Assembly (NCBI GenBank): GCA_029204225.1
Contig: CM055112.1
Span: forward strand, 1,375,314-1,439,313
Source of the DNA: Diphasiastrum complanatum
Taxonomy: Eukaryota > Streptophyta > Lycopodiopsida > Lycopodiales > Lycopodiaceae
Length of the DNA: 64,000 bases
Direction: 5' to 3'
Numbering within the stretch: position 1 is the first letter of the stretch; each line of letters begins with the position of its first letter. A program made the position numbers and the translations under genes. Shown piece by piece: positions 45,314-57,771 of this stretch. Under the pieces are notes generated by a model. That model was not told the DNA's origin and made no database searches. It saw only the letters and a list, made by a program, of their open reading frames with translations.

Positions 45314-46160
45314 GTCCTGACAATGGAACCAAAAAGGTGTTAGGGGTGTGTTTTAATCCCTTAACTCCCAGTTCTTAATTTCGACAACGGAACCCTCAAA
45401 CTTAACTAGAATCCAATAACAATAACAACAACAATATCTATCCAATAGCATTATACCAATTAAACAGAGGTAAACCATTGCAAACTACTGTTCATACGAT
45501 AATTAATTAGATTCTATGAAAATATCTAACAGCCATGCTCACAACACCCAACATATAAAAGTGTAATAGTCAATTTCAGAAGTAACAGCTGATACACAAT
45601 ATTCAATGCCTACATGCTAGTTGCTCAAAAGGTCTTAAGCAAAGTAACACTCTCTTGCTGCTTGCAACTCACACAAAGACTGAACTAAGTATAACCAGTA
45701 GTCGGCTCTCACCCTTCGTCTCCTGAATACGCTACTGCCTGAATAGTCCAGTATTCAAAAGTCCCCCTTTTGGCTTCAAATTTCCTATTTATTTTCTTGT
45801 GAAAACACCACAATTTCCTATCGCCCTTCATTGTAATGACCATAAATGGTCGTTCCATCTTCTTGTTTAGCACCGTAATTGAGGATACTATAGTCACTTA
45901 CGGTCTGTTCAGCTTCCTATCGAAGACCACAAACATTACTCCTATAATTGATTGCCGACTATTCAACTTCGCCTTGAGTATGACTTAACATAACATTCTA
46001 CTTACAGCGACACTTCCTTCTTACACATCTAACTAATTGTGCCTATCCACTTTGTAATAATCAACTTACAATCTACAACTCCTAAACACAATTACACTTT
46101 CAACATTTAATAATTACATTGGCTCTTGGCCCAGTACATGTCACAAATGGTCATATTAAC
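45314..46160 (-). mobile_element. Possible PBS and LTR of the gag-bearing element
   Basis: Upstream of the gag fragment (higher coordinates) the minus strand has tggttccattgtcaggac (about 45,314-45,331), which could pair with a tRNA 3' end ending in CCA. A TGTTAGG start of a possible LTR lies at 45,338. The far LTR end could not be placed and no second LTR is present, so this is tentative. No gene is seen to 46,160 apart from a 62-codon frame without recognisable content. Confidence 0.35.
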
Positions 46161-46164
46161 CCTT

Positions 46165-46620
46165 AGCCCTATAGTAAGATCCAAAAATATCCCTTTGATC
46201 TTTAGTTAGAAAACAATTAGCTCCACCAATCTTGCCAATGTGAAAAAATTAGCATCTACACAAAAAATGAGATGCAAACTCTACTAGATCTTGATCAAAC
46301 ATGAACCAGAACACAAAGTACTATTTTTGTCTATATAATAATATTAAGCTACTTTATTTCACACGTGTGGATCTAAAAATAGCATGAGTGTGATAAGAGA
46401 GAGAGAATTATTTCTCTTACCATGAGTTATATCCTTTTATAACAGGTCTAGACCTAAATTGCCACGTGGTTTCCCTCCAAAATGTAAATCCTACTATTTT
46501 TCGGACTAGATTCAATGTACCCTACATTCAAATCTGAATCCACTCAAACACGACTTCTACATTCCCCACACATTCCAAAAGTGTTTATTCAAATGCATTT
46601 TAAACTAATATAACTTTGTT
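46165..46620 (-). repeat. Diverged, truncated LTR of the copia A family
   Basis: Similar throughout to about 2,785-3,330 of copia A's LTR: shared phrases include 'gatctttagttagaaa', 'agcatctacac', 'cacacgtgtggatc' and 'tataaaagg' (minus strand), with many substitutions. Both ends are missing and no target duplication is seen. It is an older member of the family. Confidence 0.75.
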
Positions 46621-46659
46621 TTTTTAGTTGCTTTCTTAGTTGTTTTTGTTTTTTTAGAG

Positions 46660-47220
46660 TGTTCTTAGGTGGATTTTGGGTAGAGTTAGCAGAATAAGAG
46701 ATGGTATACTGCCTCAAACAAATCCACATATTTTGAGGTCTATATTGACCTCCACTAATTCTTACCCATTATCAACAGACCCATCGATAAAAGTATAGAT
46801 TTGTTTTTAAAATGTGTAGACATATTATCATAAATCCTAATGTAAAGTAAAACTGAATCTAGTCCCACACTACAAAACGTGCATCTACAATAAAAATAGG
46901 AGACAAACATTTATGTAAAAATTTATGAGCAGAGGTATACAATCTAGCATTTATGAGGTGGTAACAATCTAGCATTGTTTAGGCACAACTTGCTAATGTG
47001 TATCGGAAACCTGTTTCTAAAATGTAAAAATTTATGAGCAGAGGTCGGAATGCACCTTGGAATAAGTATGGTATGTTGCCTTAAATTGATCCACATATTT
47101 TGAGGTCTGTTCCGACCTCCACTGATTCCCACCCCAGTTGATGTAAATAAAATTGAATGTAGTCTTACACTACAGAATGTGGATCTTCAACAAAAAATAG
47201 GAGACAGACTGTTACAAAAT
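46660..47220. repeat. Diverged ~360-bp tandem repeat
   Basis: The phrase 'atccacatattttgaggtct' with 'gacctccact.attc' occurs at about 46,720 and 47,090. The phrase 'acactaca.aa.gtg.atct' followed by 'aaaataggagaca' occurs at 46,866-46,910 and 47,169-47,210. A 23-bp direct repeat also lies at 46,914-46,936 and 47,023-47,045. No gene seen. Confidence 0.6.
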
Positions 47221-47792
47221 TATACCAGTACCTGGACTTGTTATTAATTGTGTTGGTCAGCTGCTTGGATGATGTTTGAGCCTAAAAATCAGCATAAAAA
47301 CCTACAAAATAATTTCATTACAAAAACTCATACAACTATTGCCTTATGGGGAAATCATAGAACTACTCATCATAATTGAAGATTCTACTAAAAACCAAAA
47401 CATAAGATTTTCAAATGTATCATAAAATTCACAGATCTGTCATTTGAAAGCTCAAAAAAAATGTAAGGAGAGGTCAGAATAGCCGATGGAATAGACACGG
47501 GTACACTATTCAAAACAACATCGTGTATTCGGACCCTGTTAGTACCTAGGATCTGCTACAAAATGTGCGCCTCAACTGTTCTGATGGTGATCGGCCTAGA
47601 AATCAACAATGGAAAATGCATTAGAGAAAATTTTGGCCTTGGAAAGGCCCTATAAGGATGGTCACGTAGGATGACAATATTTTGGCAATGTAAAATACTA
47701 AAATAAAATCCTTTTCTACCCGTAGTCCTTCCCACACATACTTTGATGGTTAGCTAATATGTGCATAGTGTAGTCTGTGGCTGAAAAAAATC
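47221..47792. other. Gene-free stretch
   Basis: AT-rich DNA with no ORF or element recognised. Confidence 0.4.
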
Positions 47793-48108
47793 ATAACTTT
47801 TGAACGACACCTCAGATTAGACGATTACGGTGCCATTTGAAAGCCCTCAACAAGAGCTTTTCAATGACACCCAACATGACCCAATTTTGAGCTACGGTGA
47901 AGAAGTTATGGTTGGTCAACACTTGGTCAACTGCACTTGAAATAGATATCAGGTTGACCAAGTGGTGATCGATCAAACATTTGACTGGCCATAACTTTTT
48001 CACCGTAGTTCGAAACTGGGTCATGTTGGGTGTCATTGAAAAGTTCTCGTTGAGGGCTTTTTGATGGCAATGTAATCATCTCAATCTGAGCTGCCATTCA
48101 AAAGTTAT
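47793..48108. repeat. Foldback (hairpin) element
   Basis: Two arms of about 150 bp are reverse complements, starting ataacttttgaa and ending ttcaaaagttat, with perhaps 80-85% pairing by eye and a loop of about 20 bases near 47,950. It could be a foldback MITE or a small inverted duplication. The transcript, if any, would form a long hairpin. No target duplication was seen. Confidence 0.8.
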
Positions 48109-48945
48109 ACTGTTTTTTTGCTGAATTGCATTACTACAAATAAAATGGCTTATTTATGGGCTGTCCCTGACTCAAAATTACAGTTCTTTTAAAAAGAAAA
48201 AAATTTGAATTTAAAGGAGCTACGTTACCTAGATTTCAAATTTAAGTGTTTTGATTGGTCCACGTGGAAGAAACTTTTTAGAAAAAAAATAAAAAATATC
48301 TTTTTTTGCCTCTTTTGTGCTCAAATTTTCTCTAATGCAAAACAAAAACCAGTATTGTAGTTTGTTAAGTTTGTTACCACAAAAAAATAATTCTAACAAT
48401 CTAATTTTACACAAAGAACAATAAAAATCATATGGAATCATGTATGTGCACCAAAAAATTGGATATCCAGTTGATGAATAGAGGATTTGGCATCGGAATA
48501 GCCGTTGATTTAACAAATCCCACAGATCGTGATATTCCAATAGGCATTCCGACCCTTTGTAGGTCTGGATCTGCAGCAAAAGACTCTAGATCTACGGTAT
48601 CCTCATAGAAAATAAGCCATCGGAATAGCAAATCCTATAGATTCGTCTATTTTGATGGCCTTTCCGACTTGCCTATTATCTTAAAAAAATTGTGTGGATC
48701 CGCCGACTCCTTTGTTTCAAAATAAACCTACATAGAAAATATGAAGTCAAAAAAACCAAATTGCAATCACATTGAAATTGATACTATAATGTAAGAGAAC
48801 GAGAGAGTGAGGAAAAGAGATAGAGAGAGAGATATTATCTTGCATCCAATACTCAGAAAACCTCCATCCTCCACTTTCCCTTTTTTCCTTGAACTCACCA
48901 CATTTGATTTTGCAAGGAGTAAGCAAAGAGGAAGATACAGCAAGA
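48109..48945. other. Gene-free stretch left of copia B
   Basis: Short phrases such as 'tcggaatagc' recur at 48,494 and 48,624. The frame of copia B integrase stays open into this stretch to 48,747 (ending at a stop), but the sequence is unrelated to copia A after 'tacagcaagata'. GA-rich patch at 48,800-48,832. Confidence 0.4.
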
Positions 48946-50858
48946 TAACATCCATCCACTTGCATAGCTCCATGTACACAGGAAGATCCTCCAAAAGATG
49001 TTCCATTCTTCATAAGAGATCGATACTCAAGATCCATTGGTTGGATCCACTCCTCTTCTTTCCTTGCTTGATCTACACTTGTAGGCTCATCCAAAGAGGT
49101 TAGGAAAGCAACATAATTTCCAGAAACTACTTGCTTACCCTTTTGATCATATGTGAGCCTTGAAGGTACTTCTCTTTCTCTTGATGTTCTCCTTGGCTTT
49201 TGACTTGATGAAGGTCCATCATCACCACCATCCAAAGTAGGATCCTTCTCATCAACATCAAGAATGTTAGAACCATCTACTTTACCATCAATCATGCTTG
49301 AAGACACCTTTGGAATGTTTCCCTCATAAAAAATGACATCTCTACCAACAATCACTTTGTTAGTAGAAGGAATGTAAACCTTGTAGGCTTTATTCACCTC
49401 ACTATATCCAACAAAAATACCTCTTCTTGAAGATGGATCCTCCTTGGTCCTATCATCAAGAGTAATATTGACATAGCATGTGCATCCAAAGGTTCTTAGA
49501 AAGTTGACACTCAGCCTCCTCTTGAATAGCATCTCAAAAGGTGTCCTTCCATCCAAAATAGCACTCGGCCACCTATTGCACAAGAAATTGGCACACAACA
49601 AAGCTTGATCCCAAAATGGTTTGTCAAGGTTAGCACTTAACCTCATAGCTTTAGCACTTTCACATAAAGTTCTATTCTTCCTTTCAGTCACTCCATTTTG
49701 TTGTGGGACCTCGATGTTGTATACTCCCTCTTGATCCCATGCTCATCACAAAAGGCCTTGAACTTGTTAGATATGTACTCACCACCATTGTCACCTCTCA
49801 AGCACTTGATCTTTGTGGAGAATTGGTTCTCCCTTGCATTCTTGAATTTGACAAAGACATCATACACTTCATCCTCGCTCTTTAGTAGATAGATCCAACA
49901 AAATCTACTAAAATCATCAATGAATGTTACATACATCTTAGCTCCACTATTGCTAATTGTAGTAGATCCATGAATATCCGAATGTACAAGTTGAAAAGGC
50001 TTTGTAGATCTAGAAATAGATCTAGTATAAGGTAGTCTATGTGACTTAGACAAAGCACAAGACTCACAAACATGCTTGTCATTACTTAGGGAACTTGGAA
50101 GACCAATCACAACCTTCTTCCTTGCCATTACCTCCAATGACTTGAAGTTGAGGTGTCCCATCCTTTTGTGCCAAACCTCTTGAATAGAAATTTGCTCCCT
50201 TGCAACACATCCAACTTGGTTAGCAATAATACAAGCATCAAGTTTGAACAACTTCCCTTGCCTTTTACCTTTTCCAATCAAGACATCCTTCCTTTTGATC
50301 AAACAAGCATCTACATCAAGCTCCACCTTGAGGCCCTTACTTAGCATTTGACTCACACTAAGCAAATTCTTGGTAATAGATGGAATAAACAAGACATCAT
50401 CCAAATGAACATTCCTATTTGTAGAGAGAGAAATAGGAATTGTGCCAATCCCTTTGATTGCACACTCACCATCATTGGCCGTGTAGATCACCCTCCTATC
50501 ATCTCCATATGCCAACAAAGAAGTGAAGTAATCTTTGTGAAAGGTCATGTGTGAACTTGCTCCACTATCAATCCACCAAGGATCTAGATCTCCATCATTA
50601 GCAAGCATACATGAAGACATCACAAAAGCATCATCATTTGCATCTTGCACATCCAAACCATCCTCATCAAGAGTAAGATTACCTTGCTTGTCTCCTTGAT
50701 CTCTCTTCTTCTTGTAACACTCACTTGCAAAGTGTCCTTTGATGCCACAATAGAAGCACTTGAGCTTTGATCTATCCTTCTTTTTGCCACTTGAAGAAGC
50801 ATCCACTTGATTTTGTCCTTTAGACCACTTGCTTTTGGTTTTGCCCTTGAATTGCCCT
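48946..50858 (-). pseudogene. Copia B zinc knuckle, protease and integrase
   Basis: The same domain order as copy A: CFYCGIKGHFASEC, WIDSGASSHMTFHK, VWHKRMGHLNF, FIDDFSRFCW, ERKNRTLC. Here the first integrase Asp (VHSDIHG) and the Gln codon that is a stop in copy A are intact, and the 18 bp lost in copy A are present. A small deletion near 49,706 (within the QQNG motif) splits integrase into frames of 372 and 314 codons. At the former TGA position of copy A the codon is TGT, so the frame runs on into unrelated sequence. Confidence 0.9.
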
Positions 50859-51480
50859 TTGTGAACATAGCATCCTCTTGAAATGTCGATGTAGATCCAC
50901 CTCTTGCTTGAAGCCTATATTCCTCATTGATCAAGATCTCTTGAAGATCCATCAGACTTGGCAAAGTCTTTTGAATAGCAATACTTTGAAGAATGTTAGC
51001 ATGAGCATCCAACAAGCCATTAAGAATCACTTGAATAAGCTCTCCTTCCTTAATGCTTTCATCTATGCAAGCTAACTCATCATTCAATGCTTTCATTCTC
51101 AAAACAAAAGTACTTGGACTTTCTTCATTCTTTTGCAAACAAGAAAAGATTTGCCTTCTTAGAGTCAATACTATAGAAGTAGACTTGGATTCATAAAGCT
51201 TCTTCAATGAATTCCAAGCTTCCAAAGATGATGTGCACTTACCAAATTCCTCGAGAAGTTCATTGGTAACATTCATCTTTATCATGTGTAGAGCCTTCTT
51301 GGCCCTCTTGTGATACCTCAATTGATCTTGTTGTGTTGCTGGTCTCTCCTCCAAACCTACAACAATATCCAAAACATCATTCATCTCAAGAAGTTACTCC
51401 ATCCTCACTTTCCATAATGAATAGTTACTTGAGGTAAGCCTATCATTGGCTTCCAACATGACTCCAATTGAGGTTGCCAT
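50859..51480 (-). pseudogene. Copia B gag
   Basis: Duplicate of the copy A gag, start ATG at 51,480. A TCA-to-TAA change near 51,394 stops it after about 28 codons; the remaining frame is open from 51,384. The shared one-base shift before the zinc knuckle is present here too. Confidence 0.85.
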
Positions 51481-52037
51481 GTAGCAATGACCTGATCTTC
51501 TCTTTCAATCTGTTTCAATGCACAAAGAACTCCTTTGAACAACAACAAATGCTTTCAAAAGAAATCACCAAGATTTGAAACTATCTCACAAATTATCTTC
51601 TAGCACTTATCCAAGGAAATCAACACATGTAATCATGAAATCTTGATCAACCTATGATCTATCCTCAATCTAATGACTTTTGCCACTTCCTAAGATTGAA
51701 ACACACTCAAATGAAGTCCAGCAACCTCACTATCTAGAGATCCAATCAAAATTAGGGTTTTGACAAAATCACAAAAAATTGACTATTCCAAATCTACATG
51801 CAAATGCTGAAAATTTGATATGCAATCTATAAGCCACCACTTAGGCTGAACCAATGATCCAAAAATCGGCCAAATCCAGCATGTGAATTCAAAAATCGGA
51901 ATTGAACAAGTATATTGACCTATTTAGTGTTTTGATCTACAAAAGATCCAATCTACAAAAGCAAAAAATCCGATTTTGGTGTAGAATCCTCTCTAGCATG
52001 CTCTAGACTTGATATCTTCACCAAATCATTGATAGAT

Positions 52038-52639
52038 TTGGTTAGAAAGAAAAATACACTACCAATTTCACCAATGTAGAAAAATCAGCATCTACACACA
52101 ATTTGAGATGCAAACACTAATAGAACTTGATCAAACTTGAATGAAATGATTATGTACTGTTGATGTCCGTACAAAACCAGCAAGCTACTGTATTTCACAC
52201 GTGTGGATCCAAAAATAGCAAATATAGATCATTCTACACAGAATTGCAAGCAATCACCAAGATAGTGCACCAATGGATATTAGAACCCAGGAGAACTATG
52301 TATAAGCATGAAATGAGATAGAGAAGAGAGAAGATGACTCTCTCCACAAGTTACATCCTTTTATAGCGGGTCCAAACCCTATTTGGCCACTTGGCTTTCC
52401 CACCAAAATGCTAACCCTACCAATTTTGGGTCTAGATTCAATGTACCCAACTTATTCAAATTGAATCTACTCAAACTCGCATTCTATCTTTTCCACACTT
52501 TCAAAAAGTGTTAATTTAAATGAAATTTAGACTAATGAACTTTGAAAAGTCAACCTCTAAGTCTAAAACAAGTTTTGGCCTCAATATGCCAAATATGGAA
52601 ATATTGCAAAATGTGATGAAACTAGTTGAATCTTTCACA
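52038..52639 (-). repeat. Copia B 5' LTR, truncated
   Basis: 602 bp of the 650-bp LTR. It keeps the TATA-like tataaaagg (minus strand, about 52,357-52,365) but has lost its gag-proximal end and the PBS. It differs from copy A's 5' LTR at roughly twenty sites by eye, about as many as separate copy A's two LTRs. Confidence 0.9.
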
Positions 52640-52989
52640 CACTACTCGTTGTAACCAACTCATTCAATCAGAGACACAACAACAAGATAAGACATCAAGA
52701 GATGTATACTGATTCAGATTTAGAACTACAAAAATTCATTTTTGATCAATAGTTTCTTATTGTCTAAAATTGTCTTCTTAAGTTGTCCCTTAATTCCATA
52801 TATTATTTTCGCACGCAAATTCAATTAAAGCAAAACTTGTTCTATTAGTACATAGATCAAACATAAACCCGCTTGAAGACACTAATATTGTTTAACTTAT
52901 TCAAACTTTAATCGTATTCTCTATGGAAGAATAATTACTATTTTTCTTACATTGCAGTGGCTCATCAATCTTCCAATGCATTTTCCGAT

Positions 52990-53208
52990 TCATATTCGGT
53001 CAAATTCCAAATCAACGGAGGGGATTGAAAATTCTCTATACAATTGGTCAATGACATAATTTTTTTCCTCATCACTTTGTTTGCGCCAGTCCTTGAAAAT
53101 GTCTTTGTTGAAGACCACATGCGTGAGTTGCCTCATGCGAGTGATGACGCGACCACCACAATCATTCTCCACTATGTGCTTCTCCGCATCTATGTCATAG
53201 GATGGCAA
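52990..53208 (-). pseudogene. Transposase-like fragment, copy 2
   Basis: The duplicate of 9,113-9,331, 72 codons with the DWRKQSDEEKNYVIDQLYREF pattern shifted by a few substitutions. It stays open over the same length. No catalytic domain nearby. Confidence 0.35.
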
Positions 53209-53535
53209 GACGTCAGCTGATGGAGAGGTGGCAAAGGGAGTGTTGAGAGGAGTGGGGGAGTTGACTACAATGGGAATGATTTGGGGAGGAGTTTGAAGGT
53301 GATCACGAGAAGAGTGGGAAGGGGTATGAAGAGGAAAAGGTTGGGGAGGAGTTTGAGTGGGAGTGTAACCAACAGGGGTTTTTGTGGATGGATGCAGCTG
53401 AGCTTTTGCTGGTTGTTAGGCTTGGTTAATATGATATGTTTGACTCTATATGACTCTATACAAATTTGATTTACTTTATTATTTGTACGTTTGGTATTCT
53501 GGTAATAATGTGTAGTTTTGTTTAGATTTGTTAGG

Positions 53536-53868
53536 TTCAGAAACACATACACACAACACATGCACATACAAACACTCGCGCACACATACACGTGTACAGA
53601 CTTGCACACACATACACAACACATACACATACACACACAACACACACATACACATACACACGTGCACACACACCACATGCACGCACAACACATACACATA
53701 CATATACACATGCACCCACACACACAACACACACACATACACACAATACACACACACAACACATCATCACACATGCACACACAACACACACACACACACT
53801 CATACATGTACACATGCACACACAATGTGCAAACACACATACATATACACGCACACACAAATTTTTTT
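53536..53868. repeat. CA-rich microsatellite array, copy 2
   Basis: About 330 bp, longer than the homologous array at 9,659-9,875 by an internal expansion that includes 'cacgtg' and 'catgca' variants. Long frames over it are repeat artefacts. Confidence 0.9.
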
Positions 53869-53968
53869 GTTGAGCTCTCAGAACCCTAAGCCTGCATCCA
53901 TCGCATACAAACACACATCTCTTTCTCTCTCTCAAACCCCTCTTCTTTATAGTACTATAATCTAGATA

Positions 53969-53998
53969 TGTCCGCCTTCGGCGGGCACACTTTGCTAG
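53969..53998 (+). mobile_element. Possible Helitron 3' terminus, copy 2
   Basis: The same hairpin (tccgccttcggcggg) and ctag as at 9,977-10,005, with one change in the spacer. It is a passive duplicate. Confidence 0.35.
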
Positions 53999-55122
53999 TA
54001 ATAACTTAAAAATTAAGGTAATTAACTTACTTGGATAAGTCAATCTTGAATTACCTTCAGCTTTTTCATTTCTTTCTATATATAACTTGGAGCACTTTAG
54101 TGTTGTTTTCATGCACTATTCTCATTTTGAAAAATTTTCAAGATCTCCCAACATGCGTACTTGGTGACAAAGAGAGCTATAAAGCTTTGACATTTGAATC
54201 ATAGATTTCATTCTAAGACCAAAGCATATTCCTATACATCATCATTATTTAGGAGAACTAGCTACACAATTTTGTCATAATTCAAGTGGAATAAAAATTC
54301 TAAAGAGTGCACCGTATGCGACATTGATAATTGAACTATTGAGATTGTGTAGTAGTTTCATGATTTGTTGGAATTTCAAAATACAGATTAATTAATGGTT
54401 TGTCTTGTGGTGCTAATTGTAGGCATATATTGTATTGAAACTAAGATACAAAAGTTCATAGTCAAAGGATCGTCATTTTTTATTATTTTAAGTTCATTTC
54501 AATGACATAAGACATGATTTGTTTAACATCTTTAAAAAAAAAAGTTTACAAAATTTAGTTTTTTGAAGTAAATTTTGTATTCGTGATAGTTGTGTTAGAT
54601 GTCATCGTATTGTAACTAAAAAGAAGCTGCATTTTCAAAACTAGAATAACAAATAACAAAATATAATAGGAGTCTTTCTCTATCAAAGACAAATTTGTCA
54701 TTGCCAAAAAGATACATGTAATCAAGTACTTACTAATTATAAGAATTAGATGGATGTACTAGCAATATGAAAGCTTATAATTAAGCTGAGATTTTAGAGT
54801 TCTCATTAGTTAGCCATATTACTTATATATAGATCAACTATGGAAATTCATTTTTTATTTCAACAAAGTTATTTTTGGACTTGAAAATATTATAAAAGAG
54901 GGACATGCTTGTAGATTTATGCTAAGCATTTTTTAATAAGAAGCGTGAATTATATTCTTACGTCATAATACTTATGACAGAAAGGTATAGTTTGTATATA
55001 GAGCAACTCCTCATTACTTGGAAAAACCCCTTGAGAAACCATTGCTTTTCCTGAGTAATAATCAAAATGTATTCCATTCAAGCTAATCGCTGAGGACATG
55101 CAAACTGGTCACGGGCAACAAA
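53999..55122. other. Gene-free stretch joining copia block and GLOX block in unit 2
   Basis: Matches 10,006-10,457 and 11,633-12,153, then at 55,085 jumps to sequence like 18,240-18,370. It holds ~104 bp at 54,739-54,842 not present in unit 1. No gene seen. Confidence 0.5.
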
Positions 55123-55304
55123 CTAATCGCTGAGCACATGCAGGTCAAACGATCATCCACTAGTTTCATGCAAGCATGATGAGACACACTACATGCAAAT
55201 AAAAAGACACCGCGAATAGAGAAAAACATTCTCAAGTACACTTTGCGGTGACAGAGAGAGAACTAACTTCGACATTGCTAGGCAGACATCTTAGGTTTGC
55301 TCTG

Positions 55305-56042
55305 TAATGGGTGTCTCAGTCTACTCATAAGAAGTTGTGGACAGCGATGGATTGCTTTAGCTTACAGAATGAGGAGGCTTGAAAAAGGAGGCCACCAGAA
55401 ATTGATGAAACAGAGGCAGATGAAACTTACAGCTGCTCTCTGTGTAACGAGTCTTTCCTTGATGAGCATAGTGCATTCATCATTGTTGATGTGAAGCTCT
55501 ACATCTATCTTCACCGCCTCCCACCGACTTCCACAACACCACCTGTGTCATTTCTATATCTCGAACCGCCTCCAACACAACTACGGCTCTCTCAGGCCTA
55601 TACTCATGCGAACGAGAGAGAGAAATATAGAGAGAAAGAGCTCATCTCTCTCAGCCTTGTACGAGAGAGAGAGAGAGAGATAGATCTTGATCTGTTTGGA
55701 TGGGTGTCTTCTACTCAGAAAAAGTTGTGGACAGCGATGGATTGCTTTAGCTCGCAGAATGAGGAGGCCAGAAAAAGGAGGCCACCAGAAACTGATGAGA
55801 CAGAGGAAGATGAAACTTACAGCTGCTCTCTGTGTAGCGAGTCTTTCCTTGATGACCATAGTGCATTCATCATCGTTGATGTGAAGTTCTACATCTATCT
55901 CCACCGCATCCCATCGACTTCCACAACATCCACCTGTGTCATTTGTATATCTCCAACCGCCTCCAACACAACTACGGCTCTCTCAGGCCTATACTCATGC
56001 GAACGAGAGAGAAATATCGAGAGAAAGAGATCGTCTCTGAGT

Positions 56043-56092
<50 letters not shown>
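55305..56092 (+). repeat. ~400-bp tandem duplication ending in GA repeats, copy 2
   Basis: Units begin at about 55,307 and 55,703, as at 18,553-19,340. The GA run at 56,046-56,092 is longer than its counterpart and the internal one (about 55,663-55,680) is shorter. Confidence 0.7.
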
Positions 56093-56095
<3 letters not shown>

Positions 56096-56379
56096 ATCTG
56101 TTTAGAAAGTCTCTTACATATGGACTTTCTATTTTATCCAATATCAAATCATAACCTTTCATTGTAATGCATATCTACGTTCTATAATATGCCATGTGGT
56201 TGATTTCTTTGAGCAGATAGCTCAAATTTGAAAACTTCCTATCTTTATTAATAAAAGATGGGAAAACCATCAAGAGTACAAAGGAATGCATGTTGAAAGT
56301 GTAAAGGCCATAAGGTAAATCTACATACTGTACAACTAAAATAAAACAACAATCTCGCAGAGTATTTACATAAAGCCTA

Positions 56380-56922
56380 CTGCTTGGTGTAAGTCGCTAG
56401 TTAAGATAGTTGGAAGTTTAGGTAGTGCAGGAAGCTGTGAAGTAGCCATTCCTGCAACTATGGCACATCGAAGTATTGCAAGTGCCTGAGTGCGTTGTAA
56501 AGTCATAGAAACTCGTTGACGATAATAAGCCGTGATAATAGATAAAGGTGAGGCACCACGTCCTTAGAGTTTCGCTGCAAAACCTGCACAAGATGCATAT
56601 GATATAAAATCATCGAATTTCTTATGCAGGCACCCATATGTTTCCAAAGCAAAAGGAATAAAGTATTCTCTAGGAGTGCGATGTGAATAATCTTGAAATT
56701 CGGGTATAGAACAATTGTAAAAATTGAATGATCCATCATTGGATCATCCTATCTATGTCATACAAGTGTAATTTGAAACGTGCATTGATCTCCATCGGAG
56801 AAAGCACACAATTTGGATTCGTGCCTCCACCATCAAACTCATGTATAGGTGCATTTATCTGCCAAAACAAATTAGGTTCAAGATCGATAAGATTTGTCAT
56901 TGCTGTCTCCTTGGAACTTTGA
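56380..56922 (-). pseudogene. Unknown protein relic, copy 2
   Basis: The duplicate of 19,630-20,172, with the LEPNLFWQINAPIHEFDGG and SPMEINARFKLHLYDIDRMI pieces. It has further decay: a base lost near 56,693 and a TAG in place of a tryptophan-like codon near 56,566. Not functional as it stands. Confidence 0.4.
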
Positions 56923-57150
56923 CGAGACAGAGAGAACGATGCGAGAGCGAGAAACCGCGCTGCTATATTGAACTTGATGGAGAATCAACAGAAGTATGTT
57001 AGCGCGGTTCCCTTCTATGTTTGTACTGAAATGAACAAAACTGTATGATTTTGTATCGACGGCTGATTTTCTGATGGCAGATGGCTAGCCTTTAGCTATA
57101 GGGTTTAGGGAACACAAGACTCAAATGATCTTGTTTCTATTAAAAGGTAT

Positions 57151-57555
57151 TCATTGCGTGTTGCTCGCAGGTACAAGAGAGGCGAAGCTGTCCAGCTTAT
57201 CGGTTTTTGATTTAGGGTTGGAATTTAAGAAATAACGAGCAGTCCTGTGGTTCGTTGAAAGTCTTGGTGATGTTTTAATGTTCATCTGCTCTTTGGATAT
57301 AGCTGAAACGTAATTCGGGCATTCATTAATACTGTTAGACGTGACCGTCTCTCCGATCTCGGAATGAGTACACGTCGGGGGTGCGGGAGGGATGAATCTA
57401 ACAGATTCAAATCCATAGCTGGCTTCCAATCTCTTATAAGTTGCAGGTTGTTCCTTCACATGTCGAGCATCGGAAGCTAAAGAATCAAACGAAATCAGAA
57501 AGACTAACATCAGAATCCCTGGCATTATTTTCCCAAAGTTCAAATCCATTGACAC
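57151..57555 (-). CDS. Small probable secreted protein, copy 2
   Basis: A 134-residue frame from ATG 57,555, same length as copy 1. The signal peptide (MPGILMLVFLISFDSLAS) is unchanged. Differences lie in the mature part: ESV for ECL near residue 50, Glu for Gly in the SIN.CPNY motif, Arg for Leu in HRTA.YF, and Lys for Glu in NPKS.TDK. The RFIPPAPPTC and LDSFASLVPASNTQ segments are unchanged. Loss of the Cys near residue 50 leaves two Cys in the mature part, which would fit one disulphide. Function unknown. Confidence 0.6.
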   Translation of the reverse strand: MSMDLNFGKIMPGILMLVFLISFDSLASDARHVKEQPATYKRLEASYGFESVRFIPPAPPTCTHSEIGETVTSNSINECPNYVSAISKEQMNIKTSPRLSTNHRTARYFLNSNPKSKTDKLDSFASLVPASNTQ

Positions 57556-57771
57556 TGAAACTATGAATTAGTGCAATTAGTGTAGTTTCTCCGGCTCTAG
57601 ATCAAATGCTGTGCCCAAGCTTGAGAAATTGAATTGATTACGCAGCTCTCCAATCTGACATCTGCCATGTTCCTGATAGATGGAGGAGAAAATGAGTTGC
57701 AGTTATTTGTTGAATACCAAGAAGATAAACGGATCTCCTTAGATAGTACACGAAGAGCAGGTTGAGCCGGT

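Larger units (their letters stand above)
48946..52639 (-). mobile_element. Truncated Ty1/copia element (copy B), minus strand
   Basis: Segmental duplicate of copia A from about 5,011 to 8,784, with the same right flank (cactactcgttg). RNase H, PPT and 3' LTR are absent; the element ends where integrase meets the captured stretch. An 89-bp deletion at 52,037/52,038 removes the PBS and the first 46 bp of the 5' LTR, at a 'gatagat/t' microhomology. Gag has a nonsense codon near its start, and integrase has a small frameshift near 49,706. It cannot move by itself. Confidence 0.93.
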
